A stretch of 64,000 nucleotides of DNA, from contig NZ_JAELXQ010000001.1 of the NCBI RefSeq assembly GCF_016427605.1, positions 684,860-748,859 of the forward strand, in the 5' to 3' direction. The notes beneath the pieces were generated by a model. It saw only the letters and a program-made list of their open reading frames with translations. It was not told the DNA's origin and made no database searches. The stretch is from Ochrobactrum sp. Q0168. Lineage in GTDB: Bacteria > Pseudomonadota > Alphaproteobacteria > Rhizobiales > Rhizobiaceae. The position numbers were made by a program, and so were the translations under genes. Shown piece after piece: positions 56,318 to 64,000 of the stretch; the first letter of the stretch is position 1; each line of letters begins with the position of its first letter.

Positions 56318-56461
56318 CTAACCAAATAGCCCGACAAACATCCACACGACGATGGACGCCATCAGACTGGCAATCAACACGGTCAGAACCTCTGTTCCCT
56401 GTCTGCCCTGACGAACATTCTGTGCCTCGAATTCCTTCGGCGGCAATGCGCGCGTGACCAT
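56318..56461 (-). CDS. 47-residue single-pass membrane protein
   Basis: A short frame with a strong AGGAGG about seven bases before ATG 56461. The product begins MVTRALPPKEFEAQNVRQ, is charged for about 24 residues, then forms one hydrophobic helix (VLTVLIASLMASIVVWMFVG) and ends LFG. No family is recognised. It lies between the binding-protein gene and the lactate permease. Its size and shape suggest a small inner-membrane protein, perhaps a subunit or modulator. Confidence 0.7.
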   Translation of the reverse strand: MVTRALPPKEFEAQNVRQGRQGTEVLTVLIASLMASIVVWMFVGLFG

Positions 56462-56814
56462 GACAGCCTCCTCTCAAAGAGGCCTTTTATTATGCGCGGG
56501 AATAACGACGAAAAAGCGGCTTGTAACGGCGTGTAATTTCCCGATGGAGGGTCAGTTCTGATATCGCGTCAGCTGGACAAACATAGTGTTTTCCCGTGCT
56601 TGGACAGCATATCCGTGCCTAAAGTATCAGAAGAGTCAGAATTGACAGTCCTGGTAAAGTAAGTTTACCAATCAAGCGTCTACAGAAGTAATCTAAAGGC
56701 AAGAGGCACCTCCAAGGAAAAGACGGTGTCCGTCGCCTCTTCATCGGCGCACCGCATGATGAAGCATTTTGCATTGAAGAGAGGAACGTTTTCAGTCCAG
56801 GAAGGGAGGAAACC
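56462..56814 (+). promoter_or_regulatory. Region upstream of the lactate permease gene
   Basis: This gene-free stretch holds the likely permease promoter with an embedded palindrome (56642-56670) and a leader of about 140 bases. Confidence 0.55.
56642..56670 (+). promoter_or_regulatory. Promoter with embedded palindrome, candidate repressor operator
   Basis: A consensus TTGACA (56642-56647) is followed after 17 bases by TTACCA (56665-56670), a weak -10. TGGTAAA-GTAAG-TTTACCA (56652-56670) is a perfect palindrome covering the spacer and the -10. A regulator bound there would block RNA polymerase. The regulator gene is not in view; LldR/GntR-type control is a guess from the target. Confidence 0.55.
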
Positions 56815-58488
56815 ATGCCCTGGAATCAAGTATATGACCCTTTGGGCAGCATGTTTTGGTCAACATTGCTTGCCGCTTTGCCAATTGTCGTCCTGTTGGG
56901 CGGCATCGGCTTTCTCCATATGAAAGCCCATACTGCAGCAATACTCGGTCTTCTGACCGCTCTCGTCATAGCCGTCATTGGATTTGGAATGCCCGCCGAC
57001 AAGGCCGGCGCAACCGCAGTATATGGCGCAGCCTACGGCCTTCTGCCCATCGGCTGGATCATTCTGAACGTCATTTTTCTCTATCGGCTCACCGAACAGA
57101 CCGGCCAATTCAACATCCTGCGCGATTCGATCGCCGGGATTACACCTGATCGCCGTCTCCAGCTTCTGTTCATCGCCTTTTCCTTCGGCGCCTTTTTTGA
57201 AGGTGCGGCGGGGTTCGGCACGCCTGTGGCTGTCACCGCTGCGATGCTCATGGGGCTGGGCTTTGCCCCTCTCCCGGCGGCGGGCCTGTCGCTGATCGCA
57301 AACACCGCGCCTGTCGCCTATGGCGCGCTTGGAACACCGGTCATCGCGCTTTCCGCCGTGACTGGCATCGACCTTCTGCAACTATCCGGCATGATCGGAC
57401 GGCAATTGCCGTTCTTCTCGGTTATCGTGCCCTTCTGGCTGATCTGGGCCTTTGCCGGGCGGAAGGGTATGCTGGAGGTCTGGCCAGCCTTGCTGGTTGC
57501 CGGTGTAGCCTTTGCTGTTCCGCAATATCTGGTTTCAAACTTCCATGGTCCGTGGCTCGTCGACGTGATAGCCGCCGTCTGTTCCATGGCAGCGCTCGCC
57601 GGATTTCTGCGGATATGGCAGCCGAAACGTATATGGACTTCGACAAGCCTTGATGCGGATGAGGTCGCCGCGCCCTATACCCCACCGCAGAAACATGCGA
57701 CCGGAACCGTTTTCCGAGCTTGGCTGCCATGGCTCATCCTGTCGGTCTTCGTGTTTCTCTGGGGCACGCCGCAGTTCCGCACATGGCTTGATTCGCTCTG
57801 GGTGCTGAAAGTTCAGGTGCCTTATCTGCATAATCTGGTGTTCAAGGTACCGCCTGTCGTTGCCGAAGCCCATGCAGAAGCGGCGGTCTATACGCTTAAC
57901 CTGTTGTCGGCCACCGGGTCGGGCATCCTGCTTTCCGCCATCGTGGCCGGGCTGGTTCTTGGCTTCAATCCATTCAAACTGGTGAAAGAATACGGCAGGA
58001 CCGCCTATGTGGTGCGTTTCTCGCTCATCACTATCGCGGCCATGCTGGCGCTCGGCTATGTCACCCGTTATTCCGGTACGGACGCGACACTCGGCCTTGC
58101 ATTCGCGCAGACTGGCTGGGTCTATCCGTTCTTCGGCGCGATGCTGGGCTGGCTCGGCGTTGCCCTCACCGGCTCGGACACCGCATCCAACGTGCTTTTC
58201 GGCGGATTGCAAAAAATCACCGCCGAACAGCTCGGCCTTTCGCCGGTGCTGATGGCCGCCTCGAATTCCTCGGGCGGCGTCATGGGCAAGATGATCGACG
58301 CGCAATCCATTGTCGTCGCGTCCACGGCAACCCAGTGGTACGGGCATGAATCGAAGATTCTGCGCTATGTGTTCTTCCACTCGATTGCACTGGCGTCGCT
58401 CATCGGCCTTCTCGTGATGGCACAAGCCTATCTGCCGCCTTTCACCCATATGGTTCCAGCAGAAGCGCTGCCCGCCATAACCCATTGA
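56815..58488 (+). CDS. lctP: L-lactate permease
   Basis: A 557-residue protein with about 13-14 hydrophobic helices of the LctP/GlcA family, which imports L-lactate or glycolate with protons. Recognisable segments are [20 protein letters not shown] and the [11 protein letters not shown] and [18 protein letters not shown] stretches near the C-terminus. ATG 56815 follows a GGGAGGAAACC site. A terminator follows the stop codon, so it is monocistronic. Confidence 0.95.
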   Translation: MPWNQVYDPLGSMFWSTLLAALPIVVLLGGIGFLHMKAHTAAILGLLTALVIAVIGFGMPADKAGATAVYGAAYGLLPIGWIILNVIFLYRLTEQTGQFNILRDSIAGITPDRRLQLLFIAFSFGAFFEGAAGFGTPVAVTAAMLMGLGFAPLPAAGLSLIANTAPVAYGALGTPVIALSAVTGIDLLQLSGMIGRQLPFFSVIVPFWLIWAFAGRKGMLEVWPALLVAGVAFAVPQYLVSNFHGPWLVDVIAAVCSMAALAGFLRIWQPKRIWTSTSLDADEVAAPYTPPQKHATGTVFRAWLPWLILSVFVFLWGTPQFRTWLDSLWVLKVQVPYLHNLVFKVPPVVAEAHAEAAVYTLNLLSATGSGILLSAIVAGLVLGFNPFKLVKEYGRTAYVVRFSLITIAAMLALGYVTRYSGTDATLGLAFAQTGWVYPFFGAMLGWLGVALTGSDTASNVLFGGLQKITAEQLGLSPVLMAASNSSGGVMGKMIDAQSIVVASTATQWYGHESKILRYVFFHSIALASLIGLLVMAQAYLPPFTHMVPAEALPAITH

Positions 58489-58509
58489 TCGTGAAGAAGG
58501 TCACGGAGA

Positions 58510-58540
58510 ACCCACGCGAGCGGATGCTGCGTGGGTTTTC
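58510..58540 (+). terminator. Terminator after lctP
   Basis: ACCCACGC (58510-58517) pairs with GCGTGGGT (58529-58536) over an 11-base loop, followed by TTTTCGT. Confidence 0.88.
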
Positions 58541-58602
58541 GTATCGGAACCGATGCCGCGTTCAGGCGTTCCATTCTCATCCATTACGTTAAGGAGTCGA
58601 AT

Positions 58603-58749
58603 GTGAATAGAAACGGGCTTTATCTGATTATCGGCGCGTTGATCGTCGTTGCGGCTGGTCTGGCTTTTTACGTCTATCGCGAAGAAACGAAACCCGCCGG
58701 GATTGAGTTAAAAATTGGAGAAGGCGGTGTTTCCGTTCAGGAAAATTGA
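58603..58749 (+). CDS. 48-residue single-pass membrane protein
   Basis: A GTG-initiated frame with AAGGAG (58591-58596) six bases upstream. After a short basic head (NRNG) it has one helix, LYLIIGALIVVAAGLAFYVY, then a soluble tail with KIGEGGVSVQE. The tail resembles that of small hypothetical proteins common in rhizobia and brucellae. It is presumably an inner-membrane protein with a periplasmic or cytoplasmic tail; function unknown. The longer ORF from 58531 lacks an RBS. Confidence 0.7.
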   Translation: MNRNGLYLIIGALIVVAAGLAFYVYREETKPAGIELKIGEGGVSVQEN

Positions 58750-58866
58750 GGCCTGAAAAGGTTATAAACATATAAACCGATTTAGATTTCAAGCGCTTAC
58801 GCTTTGTGATGGAACGTTCTGAACAGCTTCATGTTATTTGCTTCGCCAGTTAAACGGAGGATCGAA

Positions 58867-59022
58867 ATGAGTATCCAGACTGTTTCCGATGAACTTTATC
58901 GTCGTCATGAACGCGAATGGGCCCAGTGGCGCGAGGCAGTTGAAGAGCAGGAATCGAACCAGAGGCAACAGGATAAGGTTTCCGGCGAAGCTTCTTGCGA
59001 CGGTAATACGTCCGGACATTGA
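58867..59022 (+). CDS. 51-residue hypothetical protein
   Basis: ATG 58867 follows ACGGAGGATCGAA, a strong RBS. The product (MSIQTVSDELYRRHEREWAQ onward) is very rich in Glu, Arg and Gln, predicted helical, with no membrane segment. No family is recognised. It stands between another small ORF and the SH3 protein gene. Confidence 0.55.
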   Translation: MSIQTVSDELYRRHEREWAQWREAVEEQESNQRQQDKVSGEASCDGNTSGH

Positions 59023-59168
59023 TCGGCTTCTTTTCGAAGAATTGGATGCGCCGCGAAAGCGGCGTTTTCCATTTGTGGCGTGCCGCTCCCCCGCCAAGCC
59101 AAGGTAACGAAATGCGAAGGAAGACTTGTTAGCGTCTGATAATCGCGATTCGAACAGGGGTCAGACAT

Positions 59169-59984
59169 ATGGCTGCACGCAAGCCCACCCGAAAAGCTGC
59201 ACCGAGAAAAAGGGCCCGTTCCAACAAGGGCGGATCTGGTTCGTCTGCGCCCGTTCTGGCGCTGGCAGCCATTCTCGGTCTCGGCGCGTTCAGCCTGTGG
59301 GCCACATCGCAGCATAAAAGCCCGCAGGACGCACTGACCGCTCTGTTCCAGCGTTCCGCGACCAATCCATTCGCATCGACCGCGCCCCGCATGGAGAGCA
59401 AGCCGACCGTTGCCGCCAAGGCTCCAGAGCCGACCGTGCCGTCCAAGGATAAGGACTATGGCGCTGCCGTTGGTCCTGTGCCGCGTCCCTCTGCACCCGT
59501 AGCGCCTGTCGTACAGAAGCCCGTTCAGCAGGCAGCAGTGCAAGCCCCCACTCAAGTGACCGTTCAGGCGCCAAAGCCGCTACGTCCGACCAATCAGGTC
59601 GTCGCGTCAGCGCCGACAGGTCCTCATATGATGCCGCCGCGGGGCGTCAACACGCCCGCGCATTCGCCCTCGGTAGTCTATGCCCGGACGCAGCTCACCA
59701 TCCACAAAAACGCCTGGGACAAATCCGCAGCCATCGGCACCGTGGAAAAAGGACGCGAGATGCGCTCCTACGGCAAGACCGGTCGCTGGCATCGCATCAT
59801 CGTGCCTAAGACCAATATGATTGGTTGGGTTCATGAAGATCAGCTGGTCGGCGGTCGCAACAAGCCCGACAGTGCGACGCTGATTACCGGCTCGGTGACC
59901 AAGAAGCCGGAAATCGCAAAAACCGCGCCTGTTCAGACGCAATCGCGCATTGTGCCACTGAAATCCGTGGGCGATAAAAACTAG
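59169..59984 (+). CDS. SH3-domain protein with membrane anchor
   Basis: A 271-residue protein. A very basic head (ARKPTRKAAPRKRARSNK) precedes a helix (APVLALAAILGLGAFSLWA, about residues 27-45), a Pro/Ala-rich linker (about 60-160) and a bacterial SH3 domain (about 170-227; RTQLTIHKNAWDKSAAIGT and RWHRIIVPKTNMIGWV). It is probably an envelope-tethered protein with the domain in the periplasm. It overlaps the convergent epimerase stop by four bases. Confidence 0.82.
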   Translation: MAARKPTRKAAPRKRARSNKGGSGSSAPVLALAAILGLGAFSLWATSQHKSPQDALTALFQRSATNPFASTAPRMESKPTVAAKAPEPTVPSKDKDYGAAVGPVPRPSAPVAPVVQKPVQQAAVQAPTQVTVQAPKPLRPTNQVVASAPTGPHMMPPRGVNTPAHSPSVVYARTQLTIHKNAWDKSAAIGTVEKGREMRSYGKTGRWHRIIVPKTNMIGWVHEDQLVGGRNKPDSATLITGSVTKKPEIAKTAPVQTQSRIVPLKSVGDKN

Positions 59985-60856
59985 GCCTTCTGGGATTCCA
60001 CGGCCATGGCTGCAATCTGCGGATCGCCGGGGAGATATTCAAACCCGGCCTCGATCAGCGACGATGTATCCGCCGTCAGATCGCCGAAAAGCTGCTCATA
60101 AAGGCCCTTTTTGCCGAGCGATGTCAGTAATAGGCGCATCAGCACGGGCGGCACGGGAAGAAGCCGCGTCGGACGCCCCATGGCGCTGCGGGCGATGGAT
60201 ACCAACTCCCGTGTTGAACGCGGCTTGGGTTCGGCCAGATGGAACACGCGCCCCGCGACCTTGTCCGCCGGAGCCTGTGCCAGAAAGGCGAGCGCGCGGG
60301 CGGCATTCTGTAAGGATACGAAGCTGCGCCGATTGTTCGCCATGCCGAAGGGCAGCGGCAAAGCGCCATCGCAGTGCTTCATCAGTGCTCGCAGATTGGC
60401 GCGCGCGCCGGGACCGTAGACAAGCACGGGCCGCGCAATCACAATCTCGATGCCGGTCATCGCCAGCAGAGCCGCTTCCGCCTTTGCCTTGGCGCGTCCA
60501 TAGCCGTCGTCTGCCCTTGGCGCTAGCGGCATCTCGGGCGTCAACGGCGATGGATTTCCGGCAATGGTGTAGATGGTCGAAACGAAGATGAAGCGGTTTA
60601 CGCCCGCCTGCTTGGCCCTCGCGGCAAGCTCCACCGTCAGCCGGTGATTGACGGCATCGAAAGCATCGGCATCCGGTCGTTCAGCGCCCGTGCGATGCGC
60701 AAGGGCCGCGCAATGCACGACCGTCTCAATGCCCGAAAAGTCCGCATCTGCCAGATCGTTGCGAGAGAGGGGCGTGACCTGATGGCCTTCCTGGCTCAGC
60801 TGCCGCGCAACTGCGCTGCCGATAAACCCGCCTGCCCCGGTGACGACAATCCTCAC
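59981..60856 (-). CDS. NAD-dependent epimerase/dehydratase family protein
   Basis: A 291-residue extended SDR. The N-terminal Rossmann motif is VVTGAGGFIGSAVARQL. The catalytic YGRAK Tyr-Lys pair lies near residue 126, and a C-terminal region matches UDP-sugar epimerase-like enzymes. It is likely a nucleotide-sugar 4-epimerase or reductase, but the substrate is not deducible. It is two bases downstream of hdaA in the same direction, so cotranscribed. Confidence 0.83.
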   Translation of the reverse strand: MRIVVTGAGGFIGSAVARQLSQEGHQVTPLSRNDLADADFSGIETVVHCAALAHRTGAERPDADAFDAVNHRLTVELAARAKQAGVNRFIFVSTIYTIAGNPSPLTPEMPLAPRADDGYGRAKAKAEAALLAMTGIEIVIARPVLVYGPGARANLRALMKHCDGALPLPFGMANNRRSFVSLQNAARALAFLAQAPADKVAGRVFHLAEPKPRSTRELVSIARSAMGRPTRLLPVPPVLMRLLLTSLGKKGLYEQLFGDLTADTSSLIEAGFEYLPGDPQIAAMAVESQKA

Positions 60857-60858
60857 AG

Positions 60859-61569
60859 TCAGCCTGCCTTGTCGCCTGTTTGGCCATCAGTATCGGCCAG
60901 CACCTGTGACGCCAGCGCCCGCGTAATGCGGGACTTCTGCTCCAGTGCTGCCCGGTCAAGCTTATCGACGATTTGAATCGCAGACAGAAGCGAGCGTTCA
61001 ATCCGGCTGACCAGATAGGTCACGACATGCGGCTCGACACTGACCTGACGATCCGCAAAGAGCTTATGAATGACGCCCGACAGCAGCAGATCGTCCGGCT
61101 CGGCGATTTCAACCACGGTTGCCGCTTTCAGCCGCGATGCGAGATCGGGCAGCTTTACGTTCCAGTTCGCGGGCCACAGGCGCGACGTCATCAACAGTGA
61201 CGGCCCGAAACCCTGCGCTGCATGTTGGCGAACGCTGTTGATCAGGTGAAACAGCCCCGTTTCATCGAAGGGCGCGCCGCCAATATCGTCGATCAGCACG
61301 GCGCGCTCTGCCGCAGCCTGCACGATTTCATCTGAAATGCGTGTTGGATCGACCAGAAGCGCATCCGTGCCCGCGCGCCAGACTTCTGCGAGATGCGTCT
61401 TGCCCGCACCGGTAGGCCCGGCCAGAATCGTCACCGGCGACACCCAGTTCGGCCAGCGGTCGATAAGGTCGACCGCCGCACGGTTTGAGCCCGTGACGAT
61501 CAGATCCTCGCGGTGATAACCGGGCTGGTGTTCGAGATTCAGCGGAATCTGACGCGGGGCGTCACGCAT
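60859..61569 (-). CDS. hdaA: DnaA regulatory inactivator Hda
   Basis: A 236-residue AAA+ protein that with the sliding clamp stimulates DnaA-ATP hydrolysis after replication starts. The N-terminus has a clamp-binding QIPLNL motif (about residue 7-12). Walker A is GPTGAGKTH, Walker B AVLIDDIGG and sensor/arginine regions follow. It lacks the DnaA DNA-binding domain. ATG 61569 is preferred to the longer start. It lies between the AI-2E transporter gene and the epimerase gene, all leftward. Confidence 0.9.
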   Translation of the reverse strand: MRDAPRQIPLNLEHQPGYHREDLIVTGSNRAAVDLIDRWPNWVSPVTILAGPTGAGKTHLAEVWRAGTDALLVDPTRISDEIVQAAAERAVLIDDIGGAPFDETGLFHLINSVRQHAAQGFGPSLLMTSRLWPANWNVKLPDLASRLKAATVVEIAEPDDLLLSGVIHKLFADRQVSVEPHVVTYLVSRIERSLLSAIQIVDKLDRAALEQKSRITRALASQVLADTDGQTGDKAG

Positions 61570-61608
61570 CGCTGCCTCCCGCACACCCATCCAGATTGCG
61601 GTTCAGTC

Positions 61609-62892
61609 TCATTTGTCTCTGCCTGCGTTCGGGCCTGCATTCTCGCCTGCCTCGATCAGCGGTCCCGCGTCCGGGTCGCGACGACGAAAGGCTGGATCGT
61701 ACATCGGTGAATTGAGATAGCGATTCAAGGCAAAACGCACAAGCACCCCGACTGCTGCCGCAGCAGGCACCGCGACCAGCATTCCGGTGAAGCCGAACAG
61801 TGAACCGAACGCGAACAGAGCGAACATCAGCCATACCGGATGGAGGCCGACTGACGAGCCGACCAGCTTGGGCTGGAGGATGTTTCCCTCCACGAACTGG
61901 CCGATGAAAAACACCGCCGCAACGGCGCAGATCATGATCCAGTCCGGCCAGAACTGCACCAGAGCCACACCAATAGCGAGTGCCAAACCGACAAACGAGC
62001 CGATATAGGGAATGAAGGAGATCAGACCGGCAAAAAAGCCGATCAACAGGCCGAAATTGAGCCCTGTAAGGGTCAGTCCGAGGGCATAATAGGTGCCCAG
62101 AATAAGGCAGAGTGTGCCCTGCCCGCGAATAAAGCCTGCAACCGCTGCATTCATCTCGCGCGCGATCTGGCGCACCGTATGAAGCTGCGCGCGCGGCACC
62201 CAGGAATCGATGCGGTTGACCATGCGGTCCCAGTCGAGAAGCATGTAGAAGGCGACCACCGGCGTAACCACGAAAAGCCCTGCAATATCGATCAGCGATT
62301 TCCCCGAATTCCACAGGGACTGAAGCAGCGTGGTCATGAAACCAGCACCCTGCTGAAGCAGCGCGCTGAGATTTTGCTGAATGACCGAACTGTCGATGCC
62401 GATATATTTCTTCAGCCATTGCGAGTTCTCATTGGCGAGCAATGACTGCAACTGGGTGATATATCCCGGCACTTTGGAAATGAAATCGGCAAGCTGCGTT
62501 GCCAGAATAGGCACGATGATCATCAGGCCGACGACAAGCGCAATCAGGAAAACGAGCAGGATGACGACGGTTGCCGTCAGACGCGACAGGCCGAAGCGCT
62601 GAAGCCGGTCAGCCACCGGGTCAAGGAAATAAGCCAGAGCCATGCCCGCCACAAAGGGCAGCAGAACCGAGCTGAATACCACCAGGAAAAACACGAACAC
62701 GGCCATTGTCGCGACCCAGAACATCGCCTGACGCCGGACCGTCGTTCCCGTCAAACTGCCGACTTCGACATTGACGTGGATATTGCCGTCCGAGGCGACG
62801 GCGTCCGTCTGACGAATGATCTTGCTGCCAGCCGCCTTGTTCGTATCCGTCTTGGTGCTCGTCTGGCGTGTCGGCGTCGGTTTCTTGACCAT
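61609..62892 (-). CDS. AI-2E family transporter (PerM-like)
   Basis: A 427-residue polytopic protein of the UPF0118/AI-2E family. It has a polar N-terminal head (about 60 residues), a first helix (AMFWVATMAVFVFFLVVF) and seven to eight helices in all, with conserved LILGTYYALGL and GFFAGLISFIPYIGSFVGL stretches and a PxxxGxxxGLHP-type C-terminal motif. Members act as exporters of various kinds; autoinducer transport is shown only for some. ATG 62892 is taken. It diverges from purM. Confidence 0.87.
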   Translation of the reverse strand: MVKKPTPTRQTSTKTDTNKAAGSKIIRQTDAVASDGNIHVNVEVGSLTGTTVRRQAMFWVATMAVFVFFLVVFSSVLLPFVAGMALAYFLDPVADRLQRFGLSRLTATVVILLVFLIALVVGLMIIVPILATQLADFISKVPGYITQLQSLLANENSQWLKKYIGIDSSVIQQNLSALLQQGAGFMTTLLQSLWNSGKSLIDIAGLFVVTPVVAFYMLLDWDRMVNRIDSWVPRAQLHTVRQIAREMNAAVAGFIRGQGTLCLILGTYYALGLTLTGLNFGLLIGFFAGLISFIPYIGSFVGLALAIGVALVQFWPDWIMICAVAAVFFIGQFVEGNILQPKLVGSSVGLHPVWLMFALFAFGSLFGFTGMLVAVPAAAAVGVLVRFALNRYLNSPMYDPAFRRRDPDAGPLIEAGENAGPNAGRDK

Positions 62893-63181
62893 ATGGTTCC
62901 GTTCTCTGCAAAGACCTGCTGGCAAAACAATATCTGAATTGCATTACCGTCATCTTATCGCTGATGCACGGCTCATTCCTTTTCGAGAGTAGACCGGACT
63001 GTGCGAAATGCAAAGCCAGCACAACAGACATCTGTATTGACACGAACATGGCCGGTCATTCGAAAAACTGGGCAGAATCCACCAGGGTTTTGCGCTTTTC
63101 CCGCTTCATGACCTTGCGGGCAAAGCCATCTCGTGTCATTGCGCGCAAGGGTCTAAACTCGATTAGGATTTGGAGCGCGGT

Positions 63182-64000
63182 ATGACCTCGGAAAACAAGC
63201 TCGCCGGCCAGAATGGCCTGACCTATGCGCAGGCAGGTGTCGATATCGATGCCGGAAACCTGATGGTTGAAAAGATCAAGCCGCTGGTGCGTTCTACGCG
63301 CCGCCCCGGGGCGGATGGCGAAATCGGCGGTTTCGGTGGTCTCTTTGACCTTAAAGCGGCAGGCTTCAAAGACCCGGTTCTGGTCGCCGCCAATGATGGC
63401 GTGGGCACCAAGCTGAAGATCGCCATCGACGCCGACAAGCACGATACGGTCGGCATCGACCTCGTCGCCATGTGCGTGAACGATCTGGTCGTGCAGGGCG
63501 CGGAGCCGCTTTTCTTCCTCGATTATTATGCAACCGGCAAGCTGTCGCCCGATCAGGGCGTCGACATCGTTGCAGGCATCGCCGAAGGCTGCCGTCAGGC
63601 TGGCTCGGCGCTGATCGGTGGCGAAACCGCTGAAATGCCCGGCATGTATCGCGACGGCGATTACGATCTGGCCGGTTTTGCCGTTGGTGCAGCAGAGCGC
63701 GACCGGCTGTTGCCGCGCGGCGATATTGCCGAAGGCGATATCATTCTCGGCCTCGCCTCATCCGGCGTTCATTCCAATGGCTTCTCGCTGGTGCGGCGCA
63801 TCGTTGAACTGTCCGGCCTCGGCTGGAAGTCCGACGCGCCATTCCAGCCGGGTTCGACGCTGGGCGAAGCGCTTCTCACTCCGACACGCATTTATGTGAA
63901 GCCGCTGCTTGCAGCCATCCGCGCTTCCGATGGTATCAAGGCGCTGGCGCATATCACCGGCGGCGGTTTCCCCGACAATATTCCGCGCGTTCTGCCGGAA
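63182..64000 (+). CDS. purM: Phosphoribosylformylglycinamidine cyclo-ligase (3' end outside window)
   Basis: The first 273 residues of PurM, which closes the imidazole ring in purine synthesis. Visible marks are [33 protein letters not shown] and the [11 protein letters not shown] nucleotide-binding motif, then [15 protein letters not shown] and [17 protein letters not shown] near the window end. ATG 63182 follows GGAGC. In related genomes purN usually follows; that is outside the window. Confidence 0.96.
   Translation, partial: MTSENKLAGQNGLTYAQAGVDIDAGNLMVEKIKPLVRSTRRPGADGEIGGFGGLFDLKAAGFKDPVLVAANDGVGTKLKIAIDADKHDTVGIDLVAMCVNDLVVQGAEPLFFLDYYATGKLSPDQGVDIVAGIAEGCRQAGSALIGGETAEMPGMYRDGDYDLAGFAVGAAERDRLLPRGDIAEGDIILGLASSGVHSNGFSLVRRIVELSGLGWKSDAPFQPGSTLGEALLTPTRIYVKPLLAAIRASDGIKALAHITGGGFPDNIPRVLPE

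Overview
The window looks like a chromosomal segment of an alphaproteobacterium of the Brucella/Ochrobactrum group (Hyphomicrobiales). This rests on recognised protein families and gene order, not on a database search. The pointers are the order plsX-fabH-ihfA-merR beside bamE and a cytochrome bc1 chaperone, nrdR-ribD-ribE-ribH-nusB beside glyA, an LdtR-type MarR regulator beside an L,D-transpeptidase and a DUF6163 protein, an aapJQMP amino-acid transporter, ppk-ppx facing rnd, and hdaA beside a divergent purM. Base composition and gene density are even, and I see no phage, insertion sequence, CRISPR array or defence island. Most of the window is ordinary core genome.

Layout. 1-5.7 kb: an exopolysaccharide locus with a truncated Wzz-like protein reading left, and a Wza-like export lipoprotein, a GT4 glycosyltransferase, an undecaprenyl-phosphate sugar transferase and a Wzy/WaaL-like membrane protein reading right. 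5.7-8.8 kb: a YnfA protein, tRNA-Pro(GGG), an SDR oxidoreductase, a Tat-exported metallo-hydrolase and a Gdx-type guanidinium exporter behind a two-hairpin guanidine-II riboswitch. 8.9-14.5 kb: lipid synthesis and envelope genes (merR, ihfA, fabH, plsX, DUF177, bc1 chaperone, bamE). 14.6-22 kb: a K+-insensitive H+-pyrophosphatase, nusB, riboflavin genes, nrdR and glyA. 22-25.9 kb: an L,D-transpeptidase with its MarR regulator, DUF6163 and a CoA hydrolase. 26-40.4 kb: hemB, an RDD protein, bpt, parC, a secreted protein of unknown function, aspS, rnd, ppx, ppk and a zinc-finger protein. 40.4-44.3 kb: a flavin monooxygenase, two VOC proteins, and an HxlR regulator with SRPBCC and ArsR genes. 44.4-48.9 kb: aapPMQJ. 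49.3-55.1 kb: PAP2 phosphatase, metC, small envelope proteins, a prohibitin-like protein, tRNA-Arg(TCT), an NDUFS4-like subunit and tRNA-Pro(TGG). 55.2-64 kb: a basic amino-acid binding protein, L-lactate permease, small membrane proteins, an SH3 protein, an epimerase, hdaA, an AI-2E family transporter and the start of purM.

The more novel signals are regulatory or very small. They are: (i) a guanidine-II riboswitch whose RBS hairpin opens onto an unannotated 45-codon ORF rather than directly onto the exporter gene; (ii) a matched set of GCAAC-N6-GTTGC operators that appear to define an HxlR regulon, one overlapping the regulator's own start codon; (iii) a palindrome lying inside the lactate permease promoter; (iv) mutually exclusive hairpins between fabH and ihfA; (v) dispersed palindromic elements, several of which supply or touch the stop codon of the neighbouring gene; and (vi) several 29-51 residue proteins with convincing ribosome binding sites.
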